A DNA stretch of 14,948 nucleotides from an uncultured Saprospiraceae bacterium. GTDB lineage: Bacteria; Bacteroidota; Bacteroidia; Chitinophagales; Saprospiraceae. A model generated the notes under the pieces. The model ran no database searches. It had not been told where the DNA came from and was given only the letters and a program-made list of their open reading frames with translations. A program made the position numbers and the translations under genes. Location: NCBI GenBank assembly GCA_937952155.1, contig CALFYH010000429.1, forward strand, positions 1 through 14,948. Reading direction: 5' to 3'. Below, in pieces: positions 1 to 7,644 of this stretch (its first letter is position 1; each line of letters opens with the position of its first letter).

Positions 1-791
1 ATGATGACGATGTCTTTGTCGATATCCTGAAGGAGCTGTTTATTGATACCATAATATAGGGCATATTCTCTTAAAGATGGTATATATCTTATGTCCTGCC
101 GTTCTAGTTGTATGCGTAGTACATTGGCTACATCACACCATTGTAATGCTTTTTTAATGTCATGTTCCACACGTACTCCTAGGCTTGTAATGTATTTGGG
201 AATCAGTGTTGCAGGGCCACAAACCATGACTTCAGCACCTAATTTGTTGAGACAAAATATATTGCTCAGTGCTACTCGACTGTGTAGGATGTCACCGACG
301 ATGACTACTTTTTTACCAGCGACAGTGCCGAGTTTTTCCTGAATCGAAAATGCATCCAAAAGTGCTTGTGTAGGATGTTCATGGGTGCCATCGCCAGCAT
401 TGATTATGTTGGCATCTATGTGTTTTGACAAAAAGTGATGTGCTCCTGGTGCTGGATGTCGCATTACGACCATATCTACCTTCATTGCCAATATGTTATT
501 TACAGTATCAAGCAAGGTCTCGCCTTTACTTACTGACGATGAAGACGCAGCAAAATTTACTACATCTGCAGAAAGTCTTCGCTCCGCCAATTCAAAGGAA
601 ATCCTAGTTCTGGTCGAATTTTCAAAAAACACATTGGCAATGGTTATATCTCGTAACGATGGTACCTTTTTTATGGGGCGATTGATGACATCTTTAAATT
701 CCAAAGCAGTTTTAAAAATCAACTCGATATCTTCCAAGGTTATATACTTTATGCCAAGGAGATGTTTGGTACTGAGTTGAGTATATGTCAT
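1..791 (-). CDS. pyrB: Aspartate carbamoyltransferase catalytic chain (C-terminus outside window)
   Basis: This gene encodes the enzyme that joins carbamoyl phosphate and L-aspartate to give N-carbamoyl-aspartate, the committed step of pyrimidine synthesis in the cytoplasm. I translated it by hand from the ATG at 791; 263 residues are visible. Seen: the carbamoyl-phosphate motif FENSTRTR (about 56-63), the 80s-loop SxxSKGE (about 86-91), RHP (111-113), HPTQALLD (139-146), a GD..HSR motif (166-172) and RIQ.ER (226-231). These match the Ser/Thr/Arg, Lys, His, Gln and Arg ligands known from the E. coli enzyme. The family is about 305-310 residues long, so roughly 45 residues, including the Pro-Leu loop, lie beyond base 1. 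It follows pyrR by 18 bases on the same strand, so the two are almost certainly cotranscribed. The visible reading frame has no lesion. Confidence 0.95.
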   Translation of the reverse strand, partial: MTYTQLSTKHLLGIKYITLEDIELIFKTALEFKDVINRPIKKVPSLRDITIANVFFENSTRTRISFELAERRLSADVVNFAASSSSVSKGETLLDTVNNILAMKVDMVVMRHPAPGAHHFLSKHIDANIINAGDGTHEHPTQALLDAFSIQEKLGTVAGKKVVIVGDILHSRVALSNIFCLNKLGAEVMVCGPATLIPKYITSLGVRVEHDIKKALQWCDVANVLRIQLERQDIRYIPSLREYALYYGINKQLLQDIDKDIVI

Positions 792-809
792 ATTTTATAT
801 TTTAATGAA

Positions 810-1364
810 TCAAATGTGATGTTTTCCTGAAAATAAGAGTACCTGATCTTCACCATGTTTTTCTTTCCAGTTGACTTTGACATAAGCTTCATCGAGCGCA
901 TCCACTACGATTCCCTGATAATCTGCTTTGATCGGAAAATGTCTGTTAAATCTACGATCTACCATACAGAGCATTTCTATTTTTTGCGGACGACCGAAGT
1001 CCTGCAATGCTGACATGGCTGCGTGTACGGTTCGTCCAGTGTACAAGACATCATCTACAAGCAGCACCTGTTTGTTTTCGATCAGAAAATCGATCTTGGT
1101 TTCAGCAGCTTTTATTGGTGTATCTCTTAATCTGAAATCATCTCTATAGAAAGTAATATCCAGCTTCCCATATTGGAATGGTTGATTTCCAAGCATTGAC
1201 ATCAGTTCGAGTTTAAGCCTTTCGGCCAATAAAACGCCACGTTCTTGGATACCGATAATGCACAAATCTTGTGGATTTGAATGGTTTTCTAGGATCTGAT
1301 GGCAAAGCCGCAGGATTGTAAGACGAAAGCGCTCTGAAGATAAGATGATTTTTCCCTGATCCAT
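810..1364 (-). CDS. pyrR: PyrR-type phosphoribosyltransferase (pyr operon regulator / uracil phosphoribosyltransferase)
   Basis: The 184-residue product has the length and order of PyrR. An N-terminal segment begins with KIILSSERF, a GIQERG motif lies near residue 40, the acidic PRPP-binding loop VLLVDDVLYTGRT lies near 100-112, and CMVDRR follows. In Firmicutes PyrR binds pyr mRNA leaders in response to UMP and has weak uracil phosphoribosyltransferase activity; in Bacteroidota the RNA role is less clear. Here it heads the transcript and pyrB follows after 18 bases. A promoter -7 element ends only 8 bases before the ATG, leaving no room for a leader attenuator ahead of pyrR. A perfect palindrome overlaps the promoter spacer, so control may act on DNA instead. 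The start is the first ATG in frame and matches the usual PyrR N-terminus. Confidence 0.92.
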   Translation of the reverse strand: MDQGKIILSSERFRLTILRLCHQILENHSNPQDLCIIGIQERGVLLAERLKLELMSMLGNQPFQYGKLDITFYRDDFRLRDTPIKAAETKIDFLIENKQVLLVDDVLYTGRTVHAAMSALQDFGRPQKIEMLCMVDRRFNRHFPIKADYQGIVVDALDEAYVKVNWKEKHGEDQVLLFSGKHHI

Positions 1365-1372
1365 ATGGAATG

Positions 1373-1380
1373 CAAAGGTA
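1373..1380 (-). promoter_or_regulatory. Promoter -7 element of pyrR-pyrB (TACCTTTG)
   Basis: On the minus strand the octamer TACCTTTG is a full match to the Bacteroidota -7 consensus TAnnTTTG. It ends 8 bases before the pyrR ATG, so transcription should begin within a few bases of the start codon. A TTTG that could serve as the -33 element lies at 1405-1408, with a spacer of 24 bases, slightly longer than usual. Confidence 0.6.
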
Positions 1381-1385
1381 ATAAT

Positions 1386-1403
1386 TTTTTCAATATTGAA
1401 AAA
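1386..1403. promoter_or_regulatory. Perfect 18-bp palindrome in the pyrR promoter
   Basis: The sequence TTTTTCAATATTGAAAAA reads the same on both strands. It lies between the -7 element and the possible -33 element of the pyrR promoter, where a bound protein would block or position RNA polymerase. As a hairpin it would have no loop, so a DNA-binding dimer site is more plausible than an RNA structure. No regulator is identified; it could also be a chance product of AT-rich sequence. Confidence 0.4.
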
Positions 1404-1470
1404 TCAAAGTCAAATGAAGAAATATATTTATAAATGCAATTTTCATCATCCTGATCAAACATTAATTTTG

Positions 1471-1514
1471 GATAAAAAGAAAAGCATGACACGATATTTC
1501 ATGCCATGCTTTTC
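1471..1514 (-). terminator. Intrinsic terminator of the receptor-lipoprotein operon
   Basis: Read on the minus strand, a perfect 10-bp inverted repeat (GAAAAGCATG at 1514-1505, CATGCTTTTC at 1488-1479) with a 16-base loop is followed at once by a run of five T. It begins about 25 bases after the stop codon of the DUF5689 lipoprotein gene and separates that operon from pyrR-pyrB, which is read in the same direction. Confidence 0.75.
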
Positions 1515-1539
1515 AATATAAATATTTGATATTTTGTTC

Positions 1540-3618
1540 TTAATTCACCTTTACATTATCTATTCTGTAAGAAGTAGTATTTGCTGCCTGAGTACCGACA
1601 TATTTAAAACCAATTCTTAGGTTTTTACCATAAGATTTTAGGTTTACTGTGCCTGACGGTATCCATGCATGATCTGCATCACTTTGACCTGCCAATTTAA
1701 GTCCTGTCACTTGTTGCCATGATGTAGTTGCAGGGTCGCCAGTATAGTTTGTTGTGACCCAAACAGATAGACCGTTGTGTCTCCATGCCTGAAGTGCAGT
1801 TTCCATACTAAGATTGGCAGCAACATCGGTGTTCACAACTGGAGAAACTAGCCATGTTTCCATGTCAGCTGGAGCCGTTGTTCCAAATGCTGTAGCTTGT
1901 GCATATGTATTATTATCAAATAGCTTAGCTTGCCATTTTCTATTGCCTTTGACCGCAATATTTTCCCATCCTGACAGTGCAATATCTGCGTCTTTAGTTT
2001 GGCTAGAAAATGTTTCATTGATACCCAAGCCTGGTGCACTGCCTTTACAAACACATTGGCTATCATATTGGTCATTGACTGTGGCAGCGTTGCTGTCATC
2101 ACATGGAGCACCAGGAAATATTGCTGCATTCGAAGGAGCACAATCTTGACCATTAGCTACACCATCACCATCACAGTCAGCCGTAGCGACACTAGTATCG
2201 CACGGTTGTCCACCAGTGACATCACCTGAGTTTCTAATTGTAAGTTGTTTGCCAGATGTAAATTCTGATACAATAGCTACTACTGTCACAGTTCCAGAAG
2301 GTATTGCAGTAGCGCCGAAAGTAGAAGCTGATAAAGTAAATAAATCAATTTCACTTGAGCCATCTTTTACCTTGATTTTGTCAGAATATTTTGTACCTCC
2401 TGAGAGTGTTGCATTTTCGATTTTGATCAATGTTGACTCATGTTTTGTAATATCAATTTGGGCAACAGTAAGTACTTTTGGTGTTACGCTTTTGCCTGAT
2501 GCTACTACTTCTACATTGGTGCTTTCGAGATTTTGAACTTGAAGAAGATTATTATATTCTGATAGCAATCCACCTGTTAAACCTACCTTAAGTTCAGTGC
2601 CTAAAGGAATATTTACAGCAGATTTGAATCTACATAAAATACCATAATCTCCATCTTGTACGATGATGTTTTGAGCATTAATATTTTTATTGGTAATATC
2701 AGATATAACGATACCTTGGATAAATCCTGTGGTAAGTGTCTTTTCAGTACCTGTATATTGCGCTCTTACACTTTCGATCGAAGCTCTTGTACCATTGATA
2801 CCGCCAGTACCTGTACCACTACATCTGTCTCCTGTAAATGTAAGGTCATTGACATCTCTAATGAATAACTGTGGCGCATTCCTGTAGTAACTATATACAC
2901 TGACAAGTTTTCCATTTCCAGTTGGCACACTTTGTGCTGCAAAGTAAGCGAATCCACTATTTCTTAATATTATTTTTCCACCAGAACAATTTTGCAGATT
3001 GTGGCTAACACCTTGTGGATCTGCAGGATTAGCATCTGCATAGGTAGTACTTGCAGAAGCTGTTTCAAACTGCATTCCTTCCAATTCAATAAGTGTATTG
3101 TAATGTTGTGGACCTAAATCTTCTAATTTCAACTTTCTTGGGGTGACTGTTTCTTTAACACCTGCATTTATTAAAGTAGATTTCACTAATCCAGCAGGAA
3201 TTCTTCCCACACTCGAACCTTCATTAATACCGAGCGTTGGAAGTCCTTCATAATATCCAATAGCAAGATTGGTCAAATTTACATATACTTTCTGACCTAC
3301 TGGATACAAAGCATGCAACTCGTTATCGTCGATACTGATAGTAATTCCTTTGTCGCCTTTTAGGTCTTCCAATACTAGGTTTTTATATAAGTTTTTTGAT
3401 TTGTCATCTGCCACGACTACAGCTTCTAGATAATTTTCTTCAACTATATCTGTGATTGCACCAGCTTTTAACTTCTCAAACATCTTATCAAAAGTGATGA
3501 TTTTATCAGCACTTACTTCAGGTAGTGTGCTCGGTGGAGCATCAAAATCGCCTTTTACACAACCCATTATATAAATTAGGCTGAGCAAAGCCGCATACTT
3601 AAATGTACTTATTCGCAT
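1540..3618 (-). CDS. Surface-type lipoprotein with two DUF5689/OB-like modules, TSP3-like segment and C-terminal jelly-roll-like domain
   Basis: The 692-residue product starts with a lipoprotein signal: a hydrophobic stretch ending IMGC, with Cys20 as the lipidated residue. Two modules follow, about 35-265 and 278-470. Each begins with a strand pair of the form 'hydrophobic-V-hydrophobic-D...KN...D.G' (AVVVADD and GIVISDI) typical of DUF5689, which resembles extracellular OB folds. About 472-526 is a Cys- and Asp-rich stretch (DCDGDGVANGQDC, CDDSN) like thrombospondin type 3 calcium loops. About 532-692 has the WLVSPVV and YRIDNVKV signatures of Bacteroidota 'choice-of-anchor' jelly-roll domains. 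The gene starts 25 bases after the TonB-dependent receptor stop, so it is probably the partner surface lipoprotein of that receptor. Domain families are recognised by pattern; the ligand is unknown. The divergent nuclease gene suggests a phosphodiester ligand (inference). Confidence 0.82.
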   Translation of the reverse strand: MRISTFKYAALLSLIYIMGCVKGDFDAPPSTLPEVSADKIITFDKMFEKLKAGAITDIVEENYLEAVVVADDKSKNLYKNLVLEDLKGDKGITISIDDNELHALYPVGQKVYVNLTNLAIGYYEGLPTLGINEGSSVGRIPAGLVKSTLINAGVKETVTPRKLKLEDLGPQHYNTLIELEGMQFETASASTTYADANPADPQGVSHNLQNCSGGKIILRNSGFAYFAAQSVPTGNGKLVSVYSYYRNAPQLFIRDVNDLTFTGDRCSGTGTGGINGTRASIESVRAQYTGTEKTLTTGFIQGIVISDITNKNINAQNIIVQDGDYGILCRFKSAVNIPLGTELKVGLTGGLLSEYNNLLQVQNLESTNVEVVASGKSVTPKVLTVAQIDITKHESTLIKIENATLSGGTKYSDKIKVKDGSSEIDLFTLSASTFGATAIPSGTVTVVAIVSEFTSGKQLTIRNSGDVTGGQPCDTSVATADCDGDGVANGQDCAPSNAAIFPGAPCDDSNAATVNDQYDSQCVCKGSAPGLGINETFSSQTKDADIALSGWENIAVKGNRKWQAKLFDNNTYAQATAFGTTAPADMETWLVSPVVNTDVAANLSMETALQAWRHNGLSVWVTTNYTGDPATTSWQQVTGLKLAGQSDADHAWIPSGTVNLKSYGKNLRIGFKYVGTQAANTTSYRIDNVKVN

Positions 3619-3643
3619 TTGTAAATGAATTTTATTTTTGTGA

Positions 3644-6388
3644 TTAAAATCTTAGTGAAATATTCAAATTGTAATTAAAACCAAAGGCATAAAAATATCT
3701 TGGTGGAAATTTATTAACATCTCGATTTACAAAATCAAAACGCAATTGTTCTCTACCACCAGTTCTGAAATCTGTGTTGTTAAGTATATTGCCAAGATTA
3801 AGATTTACAGCCAAAAATTTATTGGATTTTAGTCTCCAAGATTTGCCGCAGAAGATGTCAATAACATATCCTGCTGGTAATTTTTCTTGACCTATGATGG
3901 ACTCATAAAGTTCTTTTTGGAAAGTAGGGCTGATATCAGCGACTGCTAGCTCTGTACGTCTTAATGGATTCATTTCAACATAGTGATTAGCAAAATAATT
4001 GAAATTTACATTGAAAAACCAATATCTACTTGAATTGTAACTAAAACCTACAGTACTTGCTGTTTGTGGCATGCCCGTCACATAATAATTTTTGTAATAA
4101 ACCGTTTGCTGGGTTTGGAAAGTGCTATTGTCATAAGTGATGGTTGCAATTGGCCTTGTAGTATAGATAAATTGACCAATAGATCCAGCAAAATTAAGTG
4201 AAATTCGAGTATTGATTTTCTTTTCAAAACCACCTTCAATTCCTATGTGTCTCTTTCCGATGCCATTAGTTGTGAAATTACCGAATGTCTGGTCGCTATC
4301 CAAATAAAAGGTGATATTGTTTAATTGATCTTTGAAATCTGTATAGAATGCTGTCAATCTACCCTTAAACTCAGGATCTCTAAGTAGATATGAAACTTCA
4401 CCAGCCAAGATTTTTTCTGATGTAAGATTGTCCACAACTTGATGACGCGTACGATTGGACAATAATGCATCTGAAGCAAATGGCGCTCTGGTACGGTAAG
4501 ATCCATTTGCTACAATATAATTACGACCATTGATTTTGTAGGTTATTCCACCTTTCACACCATAATTTAAAAAATTGTTCGCTTCACCCAAGCCAAATGA
4601 ATTATCCGGAAACTTGCCATTTCTCATGAAGCCTTCTCTATTAAATGACTGGCTAGTCAGACTCAAAGCGCCGTAATAATCAAATTTTGAACCCGAATAA
4701 ACTAATTGTGCCCAGCCAGAATATTTTGAAGTGATCAAATCAAAATTGTAATTGTAAATGTCACCTTCATATACCAAACCATTAGGTTTATTTAAGTCGT
4801 TTTGGATTGCATCTGGATTAGCTAAAACGAGCTGATCAGCAAATTTGTCATAATTGATATAAAAGTCTGCTCCCAAGAGATCGTCCAACTTTCTATAATT
4901 GTGGACTGTTTCTTTTAATGCTTGAATGCCACCTGTAAGGATTAATTTTTGGTTTAATACCGAGGTAATAACACTATTTAGGGATATTTTTTCATTATCA
5001 AAATGCTCTGCAATAGAAACATAAGCTGCCAATTTTCCAGAAACATTATTGCCAGGGATACCATTGACATTATTGACTGTGTAAAATCTATTCGCATTGG
5101 CAGCATACATACCATGCCAATCCACGAGAAGTTTGTCAGGATTTGATTTGTATTGTTCTGTGAGTAGTGTTTTAGTTTCTGGATCTGTAGCGAAGGAAGG
5201 CAATTTACGGTAATAGTCCGCCCTAGGATCTGGTGCTTGGTACCAGTCAAGATTTGTAGATGCAAAAGTGCCCCATTGTGTTCCTATTGTGGTCGTTAGA
5301 TTCGTACTTTTTGAGATTTTGAAGTCATGTCTTATCATAGCTACAGGCTGATTTATCCTATATTCTCGGCTGTTTCTGACTTCTCCGTTTTGATATCCCC
5401 ATACAGCATTAAAATAGTTATTGTCTGTAAGATCATATACTTCCTGTACTGTCGCAAGCGCTCGGCCTCGTACTTGCGGCGTACCGAAAATTACAAAATT
5501 TAGACTATGTTTGTCATTCAGTTTTTTATCAATCGATGCAAAGTAACTTGTTCCTTGGAAGTAAGTACCATCAATATATCCATTTCCAAGCCTTTGGGAT
5601 GCGGCAAGTGTCACTGCCCAACCTTTTTCTGTTAGTCCTGAAGAATAAGTAAACATAGCTCGATGTGCATACGTTCTATTGGAAAAAGAATAAACTGCCT
5701 TTTTTTGTTTTCTCTGAGAAGATGCCCTCATATCTACAATCGTACCACCACCAATTCCACCAAACATATAATCATTGGCCGCAAGGTTGATAACTGGAGT
5801 TTGTACTCTCACTACATCATTCAATCCACTCCATGCAGTCCAAAGTACACGTCCATCATCTTGGTCATTCATCGGCATTCCGTTCATGTAAATCTCAGAA
5901 TCTTCGTTAAAATATCCTCTAGGTCTGAATCTACCTGTAGAAAAATTATAAGCCGCTGCATTTACAAATACATCTCTTCCAGCTGATAGTGCGCTGGAGA
6001 AATTATCATTTTCGTTTTCGATACCAGCAAGGTCAGAGATATCAATGACTGAAAAATCACTTTCGGATGAAACAACTGGTGCTGTAAATTTTATTTCCCC
6101 AAGATCTTTATTTGCAGAGGAATGCTCAAAAGTTGAAATTATAAAAAGCTGGTCGCTGACTTTTGCGAGTAAATTATAATTTCCTGCAGGTATATTTTCA
6201 AATATAAATTTTCCTGATCCATTGGTATAAACCAATTTGTCTGTATTTTCTAAAGTAAGTAGTAAGCCAGCCTGGGCAACGCCAGTATTGGTATCTACAA
6301 TTTTGCCCGAAATATTTTGTGCATATGTTAAAATAAAATTAAAACATAGTAACAGAAATACTAAACCTGATCTCGACCGTCTTCTCAT
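3644..6388 (-). CDS. TonB-dependent outer-membrane receptor with carboxypeptidase-regulatory-like N-domain
   Basis: The 914-residue product has a signal peptide (Arg-rich start, hydrophobic 8-22, cleavage after TYA). A carboxypeptidase-regulatory-like beta-sandwich follows at about 25-100 (GKIVDTNTG, GKFIFENIPAGNY), then a plug-like region at about 125-235 (RFRPRGYF, IYMNGMPMND, GGIGGGTIVDM). A long barrel rich in alternating aromatic strands ends in the aromatic NLNISLRF, as expected for insertion by the BAM complex. Such proteins import large or scarce substrates across the outer membrane using TonB/ExbBD energy. No classic TonB box stands out; DFSVIDISDL near 111-120, between N-domain and plug, is the best position for one. 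It heads an operon with the lipoprotein 25 bases downstream and is divergent from a secreted nuclease-family gene. It is not a strict SusC: no SusD partner is present. Confidence 0.88.
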   Translation of the reverse strand: MRRRSRSGLVFLLLCFNFILTYAQNISGKIVDTNTGVAQAGLLLTLENTDKLVYTNGSGKFIFENIPAGNYNLLAKVSDQLFIISTFEHSSANKDLGEIKFTAPVVSSESDFSVIDISDLAGIENENDNFSSALSAGRDVFVNAAAYNFSTGRFRPRGYFNEDSEIYMNGMPMNDQDDGRVLWTAWSGLNDVVRVQTPVINLAANDYMFGGIGGGTIVDMRASSQRKQKKAVYSFSNRTYAHRAMFTYSSGLTEKGWAVTLAASQRLGNGYIDGTYFQGTSYFASIDKKLNDKHSLNFVIFGTPQVRGRALATVQEVYDLTDNNYFNAVWGYQNGEVRNSREYRINQPVAMIRHDFKISKSTNLTTTIGTQWGTFASTNLDWYQAPDPRADYYRKLPSFATDPETKTLLTEQYKSNPDKLLVDWHGMYAANANRFYTVNNVNGIPGNNVSGKLAAYVSIAEHFDNEKISLNSVITSVLNQKLILTGGIQALKETVHNYRKLDDLLGADFYINYDKFADQLVLANPDAIQNDLNKPNGLVYEGDIYNYNFDLITSKYSGWAQLVYSGSKFDYYGALSLTSQSFNREGFMRNGKFPDNSFGLGEANNFLNYGVKGGITYKINGRNYIVANGSYRTRAPFASDALLSNRTRHQVVDNLTSEKILAGEVSYLLRDPEFKGRLTAFYTDFKDQLNNITFYLDSDQTFGNFTTNGIGKRHIGIEGGFEKKINTRISLNFAGSIGQFIYTTRPIATITYDNSTFQTQQTVYYKNYYVTGMPQTASTVGFSYNSSRYWFFNVNFNYFANHYVEMNPLRRTELAVADISPTFQKELYESIIGQEKLPAGYVIDIFCGKSWRLKSNKFLAVNLNLGNILNNTDFRTGGREQLRFDFVNRDVNKFPPRYFYAFGFNYNLNISLRF

Positions 6389-6414
6389 CTGATATGGTTA
6401 TTAAATTGATGTGG

Positions 6415-6422
6415 TAAAGGTA
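6415..6422 (-). promoter_or_regulatory. Possible -7 element of the receptor-lipoprotein operon (TACCTTTA)
   Basis: On the minus strand TACCTTTA matches TAnnTTTG in all but the last base and ends 26 bases before the receptor start codon. No convincing TTG is present about 20 bases upstream, so this is tentative. Confidence 0.35.
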
Positions 6423-6496
6423 ATGATAAATTACATGTCGTGTGTAAGTGTAAATTAAATTTTTAACTGTAATATAATATAAGAAGCAATTTCACC

Positions 6497-6504
6497 TATC
6501 TTTG
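6497..6504 (+). promoter_or_regulatory. Promoter -7 element of the secreted nuclease gene (TATCTTTG)
   Basis: TATCTTTG fully matches the Bacteroidota -7 consensus TAnnTTTG and lies 19 bases before the ATG at 6524. No clear TTG is seen at the -33 position. It shares the 135-base divergent intergenic region with the receptor operon promoter, so the two units could be controlled together. Confidence 0.55.
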
Positions 6505-6523
6505 TCCATAATATTCTAAAAAC

Positions 6524-7585
6524 ATGACGCAATTTTTCAAAAGCTTATTATTATTGAGTACAATGATCTTTATTATTGGAGAAATATCAGCTCAAAAAGA
6601 TCAAAAGAAATACAAAATTGCTGGAGTTGGGTTTTATAACCTTGAAAATCTCTTTGATACAGAAAATGATACGCTTATCAATGATGAGGAATTTCTTCCT
6701 GATGGGGCTAGAACTTGGACACCAGAAAGGTATCAGGAAAAACTAGCAAATATGGCACATGTTATAAGCCAGATTGGTTTGCCAGATCTGAAAAACGGGT
6801 TATCAGTACTTGGAGTTTCTGAGATTGAAAATAGAAAAGTATTGGAAGATCTAGTGATTCAACCTGCTATAAAGGATCGCAATTATCAGATCATACACTA
6901 CAACTCACCAGATCCACGTGGTGTGGATGTTGCTTTTTTATATAATCCAAAACATTTTATTCCTATTGTTTCTAAACCTATACCACTTATTATTTTTGAT
7001 GATGAAGTGAGAAGGTACACGAGAGATGTTTTATATATCAAAGGATTGCTTGATCATGATACAATTCACGTAATGGTCAATCACTGGCCATCCAGAGGTG
7101 GAGGAGAAGCTAAAACAGCACCATCTAGGAATAAAGGAGCAAAACTTTGCAGAAACGTTGTTGATTCGTTGCTTGCAATTACACCTGATGCCAAGATATT
7201 TGTAATGGGTGACTTAAATGATGATCCTACAAATGAGAGTCTGAAGTCATATCTTCGTACTGTGAGCAATATTAAAGATGTTCACAAAACTGGTATGTTC
7301 AATCCATATGAAGATATGTACCGTAGAGGTCAAGGCTCCAATGCGTACCGCGATTCGTGGAGTCTCTTTGATCAGATCGTTATCTCCGAAGGTGTTACTA
7401 AGCCTAAAAACAATGGTTATTATTATTTCAAAGCCAATGTATTTAACAAGGATTTTTTGATACAAAAAACTGGTCAATACAAAGGATATCCATTCCGCAC
7501 ATTCTCAGGTGACACTTATCAATCTGGATATAGTGACCATTTCCCAAGCTATGTCTATCTCATAAAAGAGATTGGGGCAAATTGA
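6524..7585 (+). CDS. Secreted endonuclease/exonuclease/phosphatase-family phosphodiesterase
   Basis: The 353-residue product has a signal peptide (hydrophobic 8-19, likely cleavage after ISA at residue 23) and a complete EEP-fold domain. Motifs in order: YNLENLFD (38-45, metal-site Asn39), SEIENR (99-104, metal ligand Glu100), RGVDVAFLY (132-140), NHWPSRGGG (186-194, His187), GDLNDDP (229-235, Asp230 and Asn232), FDQIV (282-286) and SDHFP (337-341, the general-base Asp-His pair). Known members (DNase I, exonuclease III, sphingomyelinase, inositol phosphatases) cleave phosphodiester or phosphomonoester bonds with a divalent metal. This subgroup in Bacteroidota is usually annotated as an extracellular endonuclease; the substrate is not proven. 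It is divergent from the receptor/lipoprotein operon and followed by the propeller-OmpA gene after 59 bases on the same strand. Confidence 0.88.
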   Translation: MTQFFKSLLLLSTMIFIIGEISAQKDQKKYKIAGVGFYNLENLFDTENDTLINDEEFLPDGARTWTPERYQEKLANMAHVISQIGLPDLKNGLSVLGVSEIENRKVLEDLVIQPAIKDRNYQIIHYNSPDPRGVDVAFLYNPKHFIPIVSKPIPLIIFDDEVRRYTRDVLYIKGLLDHDTIHVMVNHWPSRGGGEAKTAPSRNKGAKLCRNVVDSLLAITPDAKIFVMGDLNDDPTNESLKSYLRTVSNIKDVHKTGMFNPYEDMYRRGQGSNAYRDSWSLFDQIVISEGVTKPKNNGYYYFKANVFNKDFLIQKTGQYKGYPFRTFSGDTYQSGYSDHFPSYVYLIKEIGAN

Positions 7586-7644
7586 TCAGCGGATATAATA
7601 TTTAAATTGAAATCTTTGTTATATATTTTTATAAATTTAGCATA

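Noticed and set aside
91..780. Three plus-strand open frames inside 91-780
   Set aside because: They lie opposite pyrB, whose translation carries complete catalytic motifs; the plus-strand products show no domain or sensible composition.
1289..1492. Minus-strand open frame of 67 codons across the pyrR start
   Set aside because: It overlaps pyrR in another frame, runs through the promoter and has no recognisable features.
1814..2887. Several open frames on both strands inside the lipoprotein gene
   Set aside because: They are shadows of a long frame with a lipobox and ordered domains.
3618..3644. SusC/SusD-type polysaccharide utilisation pair
   Set aside because: The downstream lipoprotein has DUF5689-like modules rather than the helical SusD fold, and no carbohydrate-active enzyme is nearby.
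6423..6470. Apparent inverted repeat TAAATTACA / TGTAAATTA in the divergent promoter region
   Set aside because: The arms do not pair exactly when written out, so it is not a true inverted repeat.
7586..7644. Possible -7 element AATCTTTG before the propeller-OmpA gene
   Set aside because: The first base departs from TAnnTTTG and no -33 element is present; readthrough from the nuclease gene is equally likely.
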